Part shown: positions 35,666 through 46,209 of the stretch, piece after piece | Layout: every line of letters begins with the position of its first letter | Position numbering within the stretch: position 1 is the stretch's first letter | Origin: Myxococcales bacterium | GTDB taxonomy: Bacteria > Myxococcota_A > UBA9042 | Direction: 5' to 3' | Assembly (NCBI GenBank): GCA_023954815.1 | Contig: JAGSHB010000001.1 | Coordinates: 1 to 64,000, forward strand | Length of the DNA stretch: 64,000 bases | The notes under the pieces: generated by a model | Database searches by the model: none | The model's input: the letters and a program-made list of their open reading frames with translations, nothing else | What the model was told of the DNA's origin: nothing | Program-made: the position numbers and the translations under genes

Positions 35666-38600
35666 ATGCAAGCCTACCGTTTGTCATCGCTCCTCACCGC
35701 CCTCGTCGCTCTTGCAGCGCTGGCTGGTGGTTGCGCGCAGGATCTCGAGGAGATCAATCGCGTTCAGCCGAATTACATCAAGAAGGCCGAATTACTGGGT
35801 CGTGAGTTCTACGTCCGCACCACTGTGGTGGGTACGCAGTTCACGTCGGCGTACGCATTCCCGGGCTCGATGAGCTCTACCGGGCGTGGCGTCTACGAGA
35901 TCCAGGAAAATGCGCTGCTCTTTTACCGGACCTACGAGTTCATCCAGAACTCTGAGTCCTACGCTATGAAGAGCGACACCGACACGCCGTTGCGCGACAA
36001 AGACGGCAACGTCGTCAAGCATGCGGTGCTCAAGGACTACCAGCGCGTACGTTGCACGGCTGAGACGTCTGCAGCGCTCTGCGGTGGCACGTCCATCACA
36101 GATGGCAAGGGCTGGTGCGCCGATGGTGCGAAGCCTTCGATTGGCGGCGAGTCGGATCACCACGGCTTCTGCGTGACCAAGGCCACGCGCTACGTCTACC
36201 GCGGTGCGCCGTTGTTTGCCTACCCAATCAGCAGTCACTTCGACATCACCTTTGGCTACAGCGCCGCCAGTGGCGAGAAGAACAGCGTCAAGAGCGAGAA
36301 CACCTCGGACCGCAAGTGGTACAATCGCGACTACATCCGTGTGGACTGGGGTTCCGGCGCCACCATGAGCTACGAGACCGATGTGCTCGCAGGCATGATC
36401 GGCGCAGGCAAGAGCGCTCACGCGACCGTCTACGAAGGTGAGGTCGGTCCTGAGGGCGACAAGTTCGAGATGGGCGTGGACACGCGCTATGGCAAGGACG
36501 TCAAGCAGAAGTACCTCACGTTCGTGAACCGCTACCTGCTCTCCGCTCCGACCACCTACCTCAACGGTTTCGGCGCCATTCCGATCTGCTTTTTCTACCC
36601 CTGGTACACCGGTGCCATCTACGACTGCCTGACCGAAGAGGTCAAAGTCCGGACGTTCTTCCTTGAGGTTCCGAACTTCGAAGGCACCAAGGTCCCGGAC
36701 CGCCAGTACGTCGCTCGCGAGATGGACGATGTCGAGTTCGAGAAGTTCGGCTTCTTCCGCTCCGAGCGTCCTGCGTACGACACCCAGTACACCAAGAGCT
36801 TCTCCAACGCCATTCGTCGCGCTCAGCGTCACCGTATTTGGGACCGCTACGTCAAGAAGATGGAGACCGACAAGAGCGGTCGCCAGGTTTGGACGGGTGA
36901 CTTCGACTACTCGAAGATGACCCCTGTGCCGATCGTGTACTACATGAACCACGACCACCCACGTGAGCTCGTGGACGCGTCCATCGACATTGCCAAGCAG
37001 TGGTCGGTGCCGTTCACCGAGGTCGTCGCCTACCACAAGGGCGGCTGCGGTGCGAAGAAGACAAAGGCCGACTACGACGCGTGCATCAAGGACAACTCGC
37101 CTGCTCACCCCATGTTCATCCTGTGCGAGAACACGGACGCCGTCGCCAAGCAGGCCATCGCAGCCGGTGCGCCGACTGCTGAGCACTCGGGTACCGAGCT
37201 AGGCAAGCAGTTCTGCCGCAACATGGATAAGCCACGCATCTTTGGTGACCTTCGCTACTCGATGATGCACGCGGTTACCGATCCGATTCAGATCGGGCTG
37301 TACGGCTATGGTCCGTCGGCTGCTGATCCGCTGACTGGCGAGTTGATGGCAGGCTACGCGCACTCCTACGTCGCGCAGATGAAGCTTGGCGCCGAGCGTG
37401 CCATGCGTACCATCGAGTACACCGCTGGCGTGAAGGACTTCAACGATATCAAGCGCGCCAGCGAGCGCATCTACTTGGCGGAGGCTCGTCAGCTGAAGAC
37501 CTACGGTCAGAAGGCGCCGAAGTCGACCGCTGCTGCGGTTGCCTACGTCAAGGACATGATCGAGCCGCCCGTGCGTGCGCGTTTGCGCAACAAGGGCCTT
37601 GAGCTGTCGGACAAGTCGGGTAGCTGGGCGCAGGGTCGGATGAGCATTCTTCGCTCCAATCCGGTGCTCGACGCCAAGCTGATCTCGGGTACGCAGGATC
37701 ACGCTGTTCACGCACTGTTCAAAGATCCTCGCGTGAGCAAGGGTGCTTCGGCGGTCAGCAAGACGCAGCTCGACGCCATGAGCGTCGCCAACTGGAACCA
37801 CATCGCTGCCTTCCGTGAGCGCGAGAAAGTCCAGATGGAGTTGGCCAAGAAGAACATCATGCTCGACAACTTCACCGACAGCGCTGTGATGGGCATCTCC
37901 CATGAGTACGGCCGGAACTACGACGAGCAGTTCTGCAAGACCTACGCGTCGACCGAAGGTACCGTGTTCAACTGGAACGACCTGCTCAAGTCCACTGACG
38001 CTGCCAATGCTGGCGACTGCGATACCAAGGGCAAGTACGAGTCGCTCGGTCTCGCCAAGGGTCGCCTCTGTCATGAGGTTGCGGGCAAGAACCAGTGGGT
38101 GGATTGCTCCGCCAAGATCTTGATGCAGCGCTTGCGCATCGCGGTCAACGACGCCAAGGGTGGTAGCCCGTTCGCCGAGCCGAACAAGTTCCTCCCGAGC
38201 GCGCTGTACAGCGATTCGTCTGACCCCGCCGTCCGCAAGACGCAGGAGATCGGTCGCGACTTGGCCTTCAAACTACGCCAGGGCATCAAGCTCGACCTGT
38301 GGAAGCGCATCTACACCGGTACGCAGTTGCACGAGGTCGGTCACACGGTCGGTCTGCGTCACAACTTCGAAGCGTCCACTGATGCGATGAACTACGAGCC
38401 GACCTACTGGGCCCTAAAGCTTGGTAAAGACGGCGAGGTCATCAACCCGTGGCAGCGTGACACCGTCGCTCAGAGCATGGGCAACATCCGTCAGCATCAG
38501 GTCGCGTCCGTGATGGACTACACCTCGAAGTTCAACAGCCGCTTCGGTGGTTTGGGACTCTACGACCACGCTGCAATCAAGTTCGGCTACGGCGACATGG

Positions 38601-40201
38601 TCGAGGTCTTCAACAAGCCGCCGAAGATGGACACCGCTCCGAGCAAGGATCTGGCTGCCCTCAACGACTACTTGGACGAGCCCTCGGACACCGACGCGTC
38701 GACGTTCGAGATCTTCCACTTGGGTAACCAGGACCTGCAGAAGCTCACCCGCAAGATCCACTACACTTCGTTGCCGAAGTACTTCGGTGGTGCGGCCAAC
38801 ATGTACGATCGTCGCTCCATCGACTGGAAGACCCTCAAGGGCGCTACCTGCAACAACGACACGGACTGCGCAAACGAGCGTCAGTGCAAGCCATTTGGCT
38901 CGCAGAAGTACTGCACGGACGTTGCGCTCACCGAGGTTCCGTACCGCTTCTGCTCGGATGAGTACAACGGTCGTACCCCGACCTGCGCGACGTTTGACGA
39001 AGGTGCCGATACGCTCGAAATCGCCCGGAACTCGCTCGACGACTACGAGAATTACTGGTTCTTCTACGGCTACGGCCAGGACAGCGTGACCTACCACCCG
39101 AACCGCTACAGCGGCACGGTGATGCGTTACATGTACACCGCCGTGAAGCAGTTCCAGTACTGGGGCATCCAGTTCTCGCAGTACAACAAGGGTGACTGGT
39201 GGAAGAAGAAGTTCGGTAAGACCTACGACCTCGACCCGAACGGTGGCCTCTCGGGCGCGCTCGCGGCCAGCGAGACCTTCAACGTGCTCAGCCAGGTCTT
39301 GGCGCGTCCGTCGACCGGTTACTACTGCTACAACAGCACGCGCGAGCGTTATGAGCCCTACGATGACCGTGAGGGTGGCCAGAATGATTGTCAGCTCTTC
39401 ACCGAGCTCGACGGTGGCCGCCGCCTCTACCCCGGTTGGGACGGCTCCGGTTACATGACTCGCCCCGTCAGCGGTGGTCAGTTCTACGATCGCCTCGCAG
39501 CGTTCGCCTTGCTGACCGACCCGTCGCCGCCGTGGTACGTCAAGAGCAACCCCAACGAGGACATCCGCCGTTACTTCGTCGGTTTCTTCAACTTCTTCCC
39601 CAAGCGCGTCATGAATCTCATGAGTGGTTGGGCAGTTGAAGAGGCGCAGTACTTCGGTTGGTGCATCATCAACGGTGGTGGTGGTGACAACCCGGACTAC
39701 GTCCAGCGTCGTCACTGGGTCGGCGGCGACCAGAAGTCTTGCCCAGCGCTATGCGACGACAAGACACCGCTCAAGGATCAGGCTGGCTGCCGCAAGTACT
39801 GGCTGTTCCCGGACGCACGCCCGACCTTCCCGTCGAGCCGCTTCCGTATGCCGCTACTCGGTGCACTGTACGGCATGGCGCTGTTGAGCCGCGGCTTCGA
39901 CCGTAGCTACATCGACCTAAGTCGCGTGTTCATCAAGGGACACAGCTCTTCGATTGACACCAGTGACGCCAAGGAGGTCTGCAAGTTTACTGACCCACTA
40001 TCCGGCAAGGTCTACTTGTCGCCCAAGGTCAGCAATAGCCTGCTCAACCCGGGTTGCCTGAATCTCGAGGCTGCCCAGGGCGTGCTGAGTCAGTTCAAGG
40101 ATCTGAAGACCTTGCAGGACAACTACCTGTTCAGCGAGTACCAGTTCCGCGTCAGCCTCATCGAGGTGCAGCGTGCGCTGCATATGACTTACGAGTACTG
40201 A
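35666..40201 (+). CDS. Giant lipoprotein zinc metallopeptidase B (metzincin type), paralogue of A
   Basis: A 1511-residue lipoprotein (lipobox LAGGC). The N-terminal domain matches gene A (EEINRVQPN, YPISSHFDI, DYIRVDW). A segment near 420-460 (YYMNHDHPRELVDASIDIAKQW) also recalls metallopeptidases of this type. The zinc motif HEVGHTVGLRH is at 889-899 and the Met-turn ASVMDYT around Met950, only ~60 residues later because A's Cys-rich insert is missing. Shared C-terminal landmarks are EVPYRFCSDEYNG and FDEGADTLEI, where A has EVPYKYCSDEYRG and FDTGAHTQEI. Start 35666 has GGAGG 7 nt upstream; the frame begins earlier at 35591. It lies 80 nt after A and a strong hairpin ends the unit. The pair probably arose by tandem duplication. 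Confidence 0.75.
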   Translation: MQAYRLSSLLTALVALAALAGGCAQDLEEINRVQPNYIKKAELLGREFYVRTTVVGTQFTSAYAFPGSMSSTGRGVYEIQENALLFYRTYEFIQNSESYAMKSDTDTPLRDKDGNVVKHAVLKDYQRVRCTAETSAALCGGTSITDGKGWCADGAKPSIGGESDHHGFCVTKATRYVYRGAPLFAYPISSHFDITFGYSAASGEKNSVKSENTSDRKWYNRDYIRVDWGSGATMSYETDVLAGMIGAGKSAHATVYEGEVGPEGDKFEMGVDTRYGKDVKQKYLTFVNRYLLSAPTTYLNGFGAIPICFFYPWYTGAIYDCLTEEVKVRTFFLEVPNFEGTKVPDRQYVAREMDDVEFEKFGFFRSERPAYDTQYTKSFSNAIRRAQRHRIWDRYVKKMETDKSGRQVWTGDFDYSKMTPVPIVYYMNHDHPRELVDASIDIAKQWSVPFTEVVAYHKGGCGAKKTKADYDACIKDNSPAHPMFILCENTDAVAKQAIAAGAPTAEHSGTELGKQFCRNMDKPRIFGDLRYSMMHAVTDPIQIGLYGYGPSAADPLTGELMAGYAHSYVAQMKLGAERAMRTIEYTAGVKDFNDIKRASERIYLAEARQLKTYGQKAPKSTAAAVAYVKDMIEPPVRARLRNKGLELSDKSGSWAQGRMSILRSNPVLDAKLISGTQDHAVHALFKDPRVSKGASAVSKTQLDAMSVANWNHIAAFREREKVQMELAKKNIMLDNFTDSAVMGISHEYGRNYDEQFCKTYASTEGTVFNWNDLLKSTDAANAGDCDTKGKYESLGLAKGRLCHEVAGKNQWVDCSAKILMQRLRIAVNDAKGGSPFAEPNKFLPSALYSDSSDPAVRKTQEIGRDLAFKLRQGIKLDLWKRIYTGTQLHEVGHTVGLRHNFEASTDAMNYEPTYWALKLGKDGEVINPWQRDTVAQSMGNIRQHQVASVMDYTSKFNSRFGGLGLYDHAAIKFGYGDMVEVFNKPPKMDTAPSKDLAALNDYLDEPSDTDASTFEIFHLGNQDLQKLTRKIHYTSLPKYFGGAANMYDRRSIDWKTLKGATCNNDTDCANERQCKPFGSQKYCTDVALTEVPYRFCSDEYNGRTPTCATFDEGADTLEIARNSLDDYENYWFFYGYGQDSVTYHPNRYSGTVMRYMYTAVKQFQYWGIQFSQYNKGDWWKKKFGKTYDLDPNGGLSGALAASETFNVLSQVLARPSTGYYCYNSTRERYEPYDDREGGQNDCQLFTELDGGRRLYPGWDGSGYMTRPVSGGQFYDRLAAFALLTDPSPPWYVKSNPNEDIRRYFVGFFNFFPKRVMNLMSGWAVEEAQYFGWCIINGGGGDNPDYVQRRHWVGGDQKSCPALCDDKTPLKDQAGCRKYWLFPDARPTFPSSRFRMPLLGALYGMALLSRGFDRSYIDLSRVFIKGHSSSIDTSDAKEVCKFTDPLSGKVYLSPKVSNSLLNPGCLNLEAAQGVLSQFKDLKTLQDNYLFSEYQFRVSLIEVQRALHMTYEY

Positions 40202-40229
40202 TTTATCGGGCTTTTAGCTCAGAATTGCC

Positions 40230-40262
40230 GCGCGCCCGGTCAGCCTTGCTGGTCGGGCGCGC
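40230..40262 (+). terminator. GC-rich hairpin ending the metallopeptidase operon
   Basis: A 15-bp stem with a CTT loop: GCGCGCCCGGTCAGC (40230-40244) pairs with GCTGGTCGGGCGCGC (40248-40262), with two G-U pairs. There is no T-run after it, so termination may be partial or Rho-assisted. Confidence 0.65.
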
Positions 40263-40413
40263 GCCGTTGCGCCCTATCTCAACGGGTCGCACCTAGCCAC
40301 GACAACCAGGCCGTGTGTCTTGGGGGCCAATCTCAACCCGTGCCGTCGACGGGACAGACTTGCCATCGCTGCGGCGTCGTGGCATCGCATCACCGACCAA
40401 ACGAGGAGCATCT

Positions 40414-42144
40414 ATGCGCGTGTCCCATCTCCACATCCCAACACTCCGCCAGCCACCCAAAGATGCTGAGGTTGTCAGCCACGCGCTACTGGTGCGGGCC
40501 GGCTTCATTCGCAAGGCGGCAGCGGGCATCTACTCGTACTTGCCGCTAGCGGTGCGGAGCTTGGAAAAGGTCAAGCGCATCATCCGAGAGGAGCTCGAGG
40601 CAGCTGGTGCACAAGAGGTGCTGCTGCCCCTGATCGTACCCGCTGAACTCTGGAAGGAGAGCGCCCGGTGGGACGAGTATGGTCCTGAGTTGCTCAGGGT
40701 CAGCGATCGGAAAGGCGGCGAGTTCTGCGTCGGCCCCACGCATGAGGAGGCGGTGGTTGATGTCGTCCGGCGTGACGTTCGCAGCTACAAGCAGTTGCCC
40801 GTCAACCTCTACCAGATTCAGAACAAGTTTCGGGATGAGATCCGCCCACGTGCGGGTTTGATGCGTGGCCGTGAGTTCATCATGAAGGACGCCTACTCCT
40901 TCGATGCCGACGAGGCGGGCGCGCAGGTGAGCTATAAGGCCATGTTTGACGCCTACGTGCGGATTTTTCAGCGTATCGGCCTGGATTTTCGGCCCGTTGA
41001 GGCGGACAGCGGAAACATCGGGGGCAGCCTAAGCCACGAGTTCCAAGTGCTCGCCGATTCAGGAGAGGACCGTATTGTGAGTTCGGATGGCTCCGACTAC
41101 GCCGCCAACGTCGAGACGGTGCCGTTGGCAGCTCCAACCCCAGCCGCATTCACCGCTGAGACCGCCGCCTATGAGGTCATCGACACGCCAGGCACGAAGA
41201 GCATCGAGTCGCTCTGCAAGCTGATGAAGTGCTCCCCGGCGGATACCATCCGCGCAGTCGCCTTCAATGCCGATGGCAAACCTCTCCTGGTGATGTTGCG
41301 CGGCGATCGCGAGGTCAACGACGTCAAAGTCAAAAAGGCGGCAGGTGTGGCGGTCCTTGAGATCGCGGAGGCCGCCTGGTTTGCGAAGACCACCAAGCTG
41401 CCCGTCGGCTACCTTGGACCCATCGGCGATTTGGGTGAGACGCGGATGTTGGTGGACGCGGAAGTGCTGGCCATGCCCGCCGCCATTTGCGGCGCTAACG
41501 AAAAGCAGCGTCACATTCAGGGCGTCGTCCCTGCACGTGACTTGGCTGGCGCTGAGGTGATGGACCTGCGCATGGCCACGGACGGGGATCCGAGCCCTGA
41601 TGGCGGTGGCACCTTGCGTACGCACCGAGGCATTGAGGTTGGTCACGTCTTCTATCTCGGCACCAAGTACTCCGACTCGATGAAAGCCACGTTCCTCGAT
41701 GAGGCGGGCAAGGAGCGCCCATTCGAGATGGGTTGCTACGGGATCGGCGTGAGCCGCATTCTGTCTGCGGCTATCGAACAGGGCCACGACAAGCGCGGCA
41801 TTAGTTGGCCCGTCGCCATCGCGCCGTACGAAGTGTGCGTACTGAGCTTGGCCAAGGACGGCGAGGGCGCCGAGATCGCTCAGACGCTCTACGAGCAGCT
41901 CCGCGCCCAGAAGATCGAGACCGTGCTCGACGATCGGGATGTGCGCCCCGGCGTGAAATTCAACGATGCCGACCTTGTGGGCTGGCCCATCCAGTTGGTG
42001 GTTGGCCGAAAGGCCACTGAGGGGCAAATCGAGGTGAAGATTCGCCATGCTGGCACCCGCTCTGATGAGCTGCTGGATGGTCTGGTTGAGCGGGTTACGG
42101 CAGCTGTCCGGACCGCACGTGATGGCTCGACGGTCACCCTTTAA
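40414..42144 (+). CDS. proS: Prolyl-tRNA synthetase, bacterial type with editing domain
   Basis: A 576-residue class II aminoacyl-tRNA synthetase that charges tRNA-Pro. Motif 2 region (KFRDEIRPRAGLMRGREFIMKDAYSFD), motif 3 (EMGCYGIGVSRIL) and a C-terminal anticodon-binding domain (APYEVCVLSL, DDRDVRPGVKFNDADLVGWP) are present. Between motifs 2 and 3, residues ~225-410, is the YbaK-like INS domain that removes mischarged Ala (LCKLMKCSPADTIRAVAF). The length matches the E. coli type. Start 40414 has GAGGAG ~6 nt upstream. The next gene begins immediately after the TAA. Confidence 0.95.
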   Translation: MRVSHLHIPTLRQPPKDAEVVSHALLVRAGFIRKAAAGIYSYLPLAVRSLEKVKRIIREELEAAGAQEVLLPLIVPAELWKESARWDEYGPELLRVSDRKGGEFCVGPTHEEAVVDVVRRDVRSYKQLPVNLYQIQNKFRDEIRPRAGLMRGREFIMKDAYSFDADEAGAQVSYKAMFDAYVRIFQRIGLDFRPVEADSGNIGGSLSHEFQVLADSGEDRIVSSDGSDYAANVETVPLAAPTPAAFTAETAAYEVIDTPGTKSIESLCKLMKCSPADTIRAVAFNADGKPLLVMLRGDREVNDVKVKKAAGVAVLEIAEAAWFAKTTKLPVGYLGPIGDLGETRMLVDAEVLAMPAAICGANEKQRHIQGVVPARDLAGAEVMDLRMATDGDPSPDGGGTLRTHRGIEVGHVFYLGTKYSDSMKATFLDEAGKERPFEMGCYGIGVSRILSAAIEQGHDKRGISWPVAIAPYEVCVLSLAKDGEGAEIAQTLYEQLRAQKIETVLDDRDVRPGVKFNDADLVGWPIQLVVGRKATEGQIEVKIRHAGTRSDELLDGLVERVTAAVRTARDGSTVTL

Positions 42145-42795
42145 GTGTTCGCTCTTCCCCGACTGAGTCGCCTAGCGGTTGAATTGGAGGCGCCCAACTT
42201 CGAGCCCTTGGAGCCACTGCTCGACGACTTGGAAGACAAGCCAGTCTTGGCCGCTGTTGGGGCGCCTCTCATGACCGCAGTGGGTCCGTCCGTGGTCCAA
42301 CATCTGCGCCATTCGGGCTTGGAGACCCTCTTCGATTTGCGCCTCTTTGATGAGCCTGAGCGGGCCGCACTTGTGACGTCGATCGCCGTGAGAAACAGAG
42401 GTGTTGGCATCACAGTGCAGCTGGGTGCTGGTGAACAGATGGTGCAGGCCGTCATGCGTGCGGCGAAGGGGCGTATTCCGGTGGTCGGTATCTTGGCCCC
42501 GCGGTGGCTGCCCCAGGGAGACGTCGTCGGTGCAAACGCCCGCCTTGCTGCCCGGCTTCGACTGGCTGGCGTCATGGGGACTCCGGCGCAACTGGGGGCC
42601 ATCGCGCCGGATTCGACTCTCCCATTGAGATGGGTCTACGAGCGTGAGCCCACGGATGTCCAAGCAACGATACGCTTCGTGAGCGAGGCCTGCCGGGTGG
42701 GTGCGACGACGACATTTGTTGGGCGAACGGTGCTGCAGTCGTCAGATCCCGGTACTGTCATCGACGGCATGTTGCGAACGACCGACCACGACTAG
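42145..42795 (+). CDS. PyrF-like (OMP decarboxylase fold) protein lacking catalytic residues
   Basis: A 216-residue protein that follows the orotidine-5'-phosphate decarboxylase pattern in order: VGAPLMTAVGPSVVQHLRHSG, FDLRLFDEPERA and a C-terminal VGRTVLQSSDP. The DxKxxD catalytic motif reads Asp64-Leu-Arg66-Leu-Phe-Asp69, so the catalytic Lys is Arg; the earlier Lys of KVGKE is Ala, and the N-terminal LD is Glu. Decarboxylation of OMP is therefore unlikely. It could be a related lyase, a binding protein or a decayed copy, though the frame is intact. It starts with GTG directly after the proS stop (TAAGTG), implying translational coupling. Confidence 0.6.
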   Translation: MFALPRLSRLAVELEAPNFEPLEPLLDDLEDKPVLAAVGAPLMTAVGPSVVQHLRHSGLETLFDLRLFDEPERAALVTSIAVRNRGVGITVQLGAGEQMVQAVMRAAKGRIPVVGILAPRWLPQGDVVGANARLAARLRLAGVMGTPAQLGAIAPDSTLPLRWVYEREPTDVQATIRFVSEACRVGATTTFVGRTVLQSSDPGTVIDGMLRTTDHD

Positions 42796-42843
42796 CACTA
42801 CAGGCTGCAAACGCGCTGAGCGGCGCAACGGCTGGAGATCAAG

Positions 42844-43677
42844 ATGGCAGACGGACACAGCGGTGGAAGGCGCCCTCGCAAGGGCCCGAAAAGACCGCGC
42901 GGCGACCGAGGTGGTGATCGTGGTCGGCGTGGTGGGCGCGATCGCGGCGAGTCTCGCGGCGCAGGCCCCGGATGGTTAGTTGGGATGCATGCTGTGGGAG
43001 CCCTGCTCGACGGCACGCCGAAACGCGTGCGTGCCCTCCATGTCTGGAGTGCACACGCGGCAAAACTTGCCGAACGCGCATCCATGCTTGGTATCCCCGT
43101 TCGTCGTGAAGAGCCGGACAACCTGGGTGTTCCGCCTCATCTGGCACAAGGTATCGCCGCTCGGATTGCGCCGTACAGCTACGTCTCTCTTGAAGATGTC
43201 ATCGCAGTTCCGGACAGCGGACAGGGGTTGTTGGTGGCGCTCGATTCGGTGACCGATACACGCAATCTCGGTGCCATTCTTCGCTCAGCGGGCTTCTTTT
43301 CAGCGCAAGGCGTCGTCATTCCAAAGGATCGTGCGGCAACGGTGACACCCGTTACTGAACGGATTGCCAGGGGCGGTGCCGCGATTGTCCCGGTCGCACA
43401 AGTCACAAATCTTGCGCGCTCTCTCGCTACGATCGCCGAGGCCGGCTGGACGATCGTCGGAACAGCGCTCGACGACACAAGCGGTTCTCTCTGGGACGAA
43501 GACCTCTCGGGGCCGATCTGCTTTGTGCTCGGCGCCGAAGACAAGGGCATGCGGCGGCTCGTAAGGTCCCGATGCGACCGGGTTGTTTCTCTAGAACCCC
43601 TCGCGCCAGTGCAGTCTCTGAACGTCGCATCCTTCGCCACGTTGGCCATGAGCGAGGTTCGGCGCCAACAGCGCTAG
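42844..43677 (+). CDS. SpoU/TrmH-family RNA 2'-O-methyltransferase (RlmB-like)
   Basis: A 277-residue SPOUT methyltransferase that would methylate a ribose 2'-OH in rRNA or tRNA using AdoMet. Motif 1 is DSVTDTRNLGAILRSA, motif 2 FVLGAEDKGMRRL and motif 3 SLNVASFATLAMSEV, forming the trefoil knot. Residues ~45-115 resemble the substrate-binding domain of RlmB (LVGMHAVGALLDG), so 23S rRNA Gm2251 is the likeliest target. The first ~43 residues are Arg/Gly-rich and disordered, an unusual extension that could bind RNA. The start is not marked by a strong ribosome-binding site. It is the last gene before the tRNA-tuf unit. Confidence 0.85.
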   Translation: MADGHSGGRRPRKGPKRPRGDRGGDRGRRGGRDRGESRGAGPGWLVGMHAVGALLDGTPKRVRALHVWSAHAAKLAERASMLGIPVRREEPDNLGVPPHLAQGIAARIAPYSYVSLEDVIAVPDSGQGLLVALDSVTDTRNLGAILRSAGFFSAQGVVIPKDRAATVTPVTERIARGGAAIVPVAQVTNLARSLATIAEAGWTIVGTALDDTSGSLWDEDLSGPICFVLGAEDKGMRRLVRSRCDRVVSLEPLAPVQSLNVASFATLAMSEVRRQQR

Positions 43678-43719
43678 CGGCCGCGCCAAACAAGGGCATG
43701 GGACGCTGAACAAGAGTGC

Positions 43720-43748
43720 TTGACATCAACTAGGCCATCGGGTATTTC
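43720..43748 (+). promoter_or_regulatory. Sigma-70-type promoter of the tRNA-tuf operon
   Basis: TTGACA (43720-43725), a 17-nt spacer, then TATTTC (43743-43748), about 134 nt before the first tRNA. The perfect -35 suits a strong stable-RNA promoter. Confidence 0.65.
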
Positions 43749-43881
43749 GTGCGCCCCTTGAACGGTTCTGCCTTCGCTGCGCGCGAAACGAGGAGCCGGG
43801 ACGACGCTAACAACGGTGTCAGGGAACTGAAAAGAAAGTGCTCGTCGAGGACGTCGTTGCAGCCCTGCGAACAGGACCTCC

Positions 43882-43957
43882 GCTGGTGTAGCTCAATTGG
43901 TAGAGCAGCTGATTTGTAATCAGCAGGTTGCGGGTTCAAGTCCCTTCGCCAGCTCCA
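43882..43957 (+). tRNA. tRNA-Thr (anticodon TGT)
   Basis: Complete cloverleaf with acceptor GCTGGTG/CGCCAGC (one G-U), D arm GCTCAATTGGTAGAGC, anticodon stem CTGAT/ATCAG around loop TTGTAAT, T arm GCGGGTTCAAGTCCCTT-like, discriminator T and encoded CCA. First of four tRNAs before tuf. Confidence 0.95.
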
Positions 43958-44076
43958 AGGCCAAAGGGCCAGTCGCGGAGACATAGGTCGCCGCAAGCAG
44001 GGAAGAGGGAGCCGATACAGGTGTCTACCGGTATCGGACAAAGACGACAGCGCATTGCGCTAGACGACAATTGCAT

Positions 44077-44159
44077 GGTGGATTGCCCGAGTGGCTAAAG
44101 GGGGCAGACTGTAAATCTGCTGGCGCGAGCCTACGCTGGTTCAAATCCAGCATCCACCA
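44077..44159 (+). tRNA. tRNA-Tyr (anticodon GTA)
   Basis: Class II tRNA with acceptor GGTGGAT/ATCCACC, anticodon stem CAGA/TCTG around loop CTGTAAA, a long variable arm and T loop TTCAAAT. The discriminator is A; the following CCC means CCA is not encoded exactly. Confidence 0.95.
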
Positions 44160-44234
44160 CCCACGGAACAGACGTTCCGTCAGACGCAAGGCGTCAACGA
44201 TGAGCACAAGGTCAGCCGACTTTGGAAACGCGAG

Positions 44235-44310
44235 GCGGGAATAGCTCAATTGGTAGAGCATCAGCCTTCCAAGCTGAGGGTTGCGGGTTCGAGACCCGTT
44301 TCCCGCTCCA
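44235..44310 (+). tRNA. tRNA-Gly (anticodon TCC)
   Basis: Acceptor GCGGGAA/TTCCCGC, D arm GCTCAATTGGTAGAGC, anticodon loop CTTCCAA, T loop TTCGAGA, discriminator T and encoded CCA. Confidence 0.95.
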
Positions 44311-44312
44311 TG

Positions 44313-44383
<71 letters not shown>

Positions 44384-44553
44384 CCGCTCTCTCACCCATA
44401 CAGTTTGGGAAGGGGGCATCCGGCAGAGGTAATGGTTATCCGTTTGGATGCTTTTGCCACTGTTCGATCGGTTGATCCGACTTGAAGCAAGGGGCGTAGC
44501 GACGTCGCTGCAATAGACCCCAACAACGCAGTTTGCTGCGGAGGATACACGCC

Positions 44554-45762
<1,209 letters not shown>

Positions 45763-45770
45763 TTCGCAGC

Positions 45771-45802
45771 GTCGGCCTCGCTCCTTCTGGGGCGAGGCCG
45801 AC
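45771..45802 (+). terminator. Hairpin after tuf
   Basis: Perfect 11-bp stem GTCGGCCTCGC (45771-45781) / GCGAGGCCGAC (45792-45802) with a 10-nt loop and no T-run. It may be a partial terminator or processing site between tuf and rpmG. Confidence 0.65.
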
Positions 45803-45847
45803 ACGCGAGTCACCTCACCTACTCTGCTGACCTAAGGGGGCAAAACC

Positions 45848-46027
45848 ATGGCCAAAGGCAAACGCGTTACCGTCCACCTTGAGTGCACGGAGCAGAAAAA
45901 GAGTGGCGTTCCTGGGATGTCGCGTTACACGACGACCAAGAATAAGCGCACCACACCGGGTCGCTTGGAGCTGAGCAAGTACAATCCGTTCTTGCGTAAG
46001 CACACGATCCACAAAGAGGTCAAATAG
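45848..46027 (+). CDS. rpmG: 50S ribosomal protein L33
   Basis: A 59-residue protein starting [16 protein letters not shown] and containing [28 protein letters not shown], the L33 signature. It has only one Cys, so it is the Cys-free (zinc-independent) form of L33. AGGGGG lies ~7 nt before the ATG. It sits between tuf and tRNA-Trp, the normal place in this gene block. Confidence 0.93.
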   Translation: MAKGKRVTVHLECTEQKKSGVPGMSRYTTTKNKRTTPGRLELSKYNPFLRKHTIHKEVK

Positions 46028-46133
46028 ACTTCTGCGAGTTAAGTGTTGGCATTGAGGGGCGCTTCCTGTAGGGAGTGCCCCTCATGACCGACAGACAACG
46101 GGCAAAAGAACGCAAGTTCACCGCTCGTTGGAC

Positions 46134-46209
46134 AGGGCAGTAGCTCCAACGGTAGAGCAACGGACTCCAAATCCGTAGGTTCAGGGTTCGAATCCCTGCT
46201 GCCCTGCCA
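46134..46209 (+). tRNA. tRNA-Trp (anticodon CCA)
   Basis: Acceptor AGGGCAG/CTGCCCT, D arm GCTCCAACGGTAGAGC, anticodon stem CGGA/TCCG around loop CTCCAAA, T loop TTCGAAT, discriminator G and encoded CCA. It lies between rpmG and secE, a common arrangement. Confidence 0.95.
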
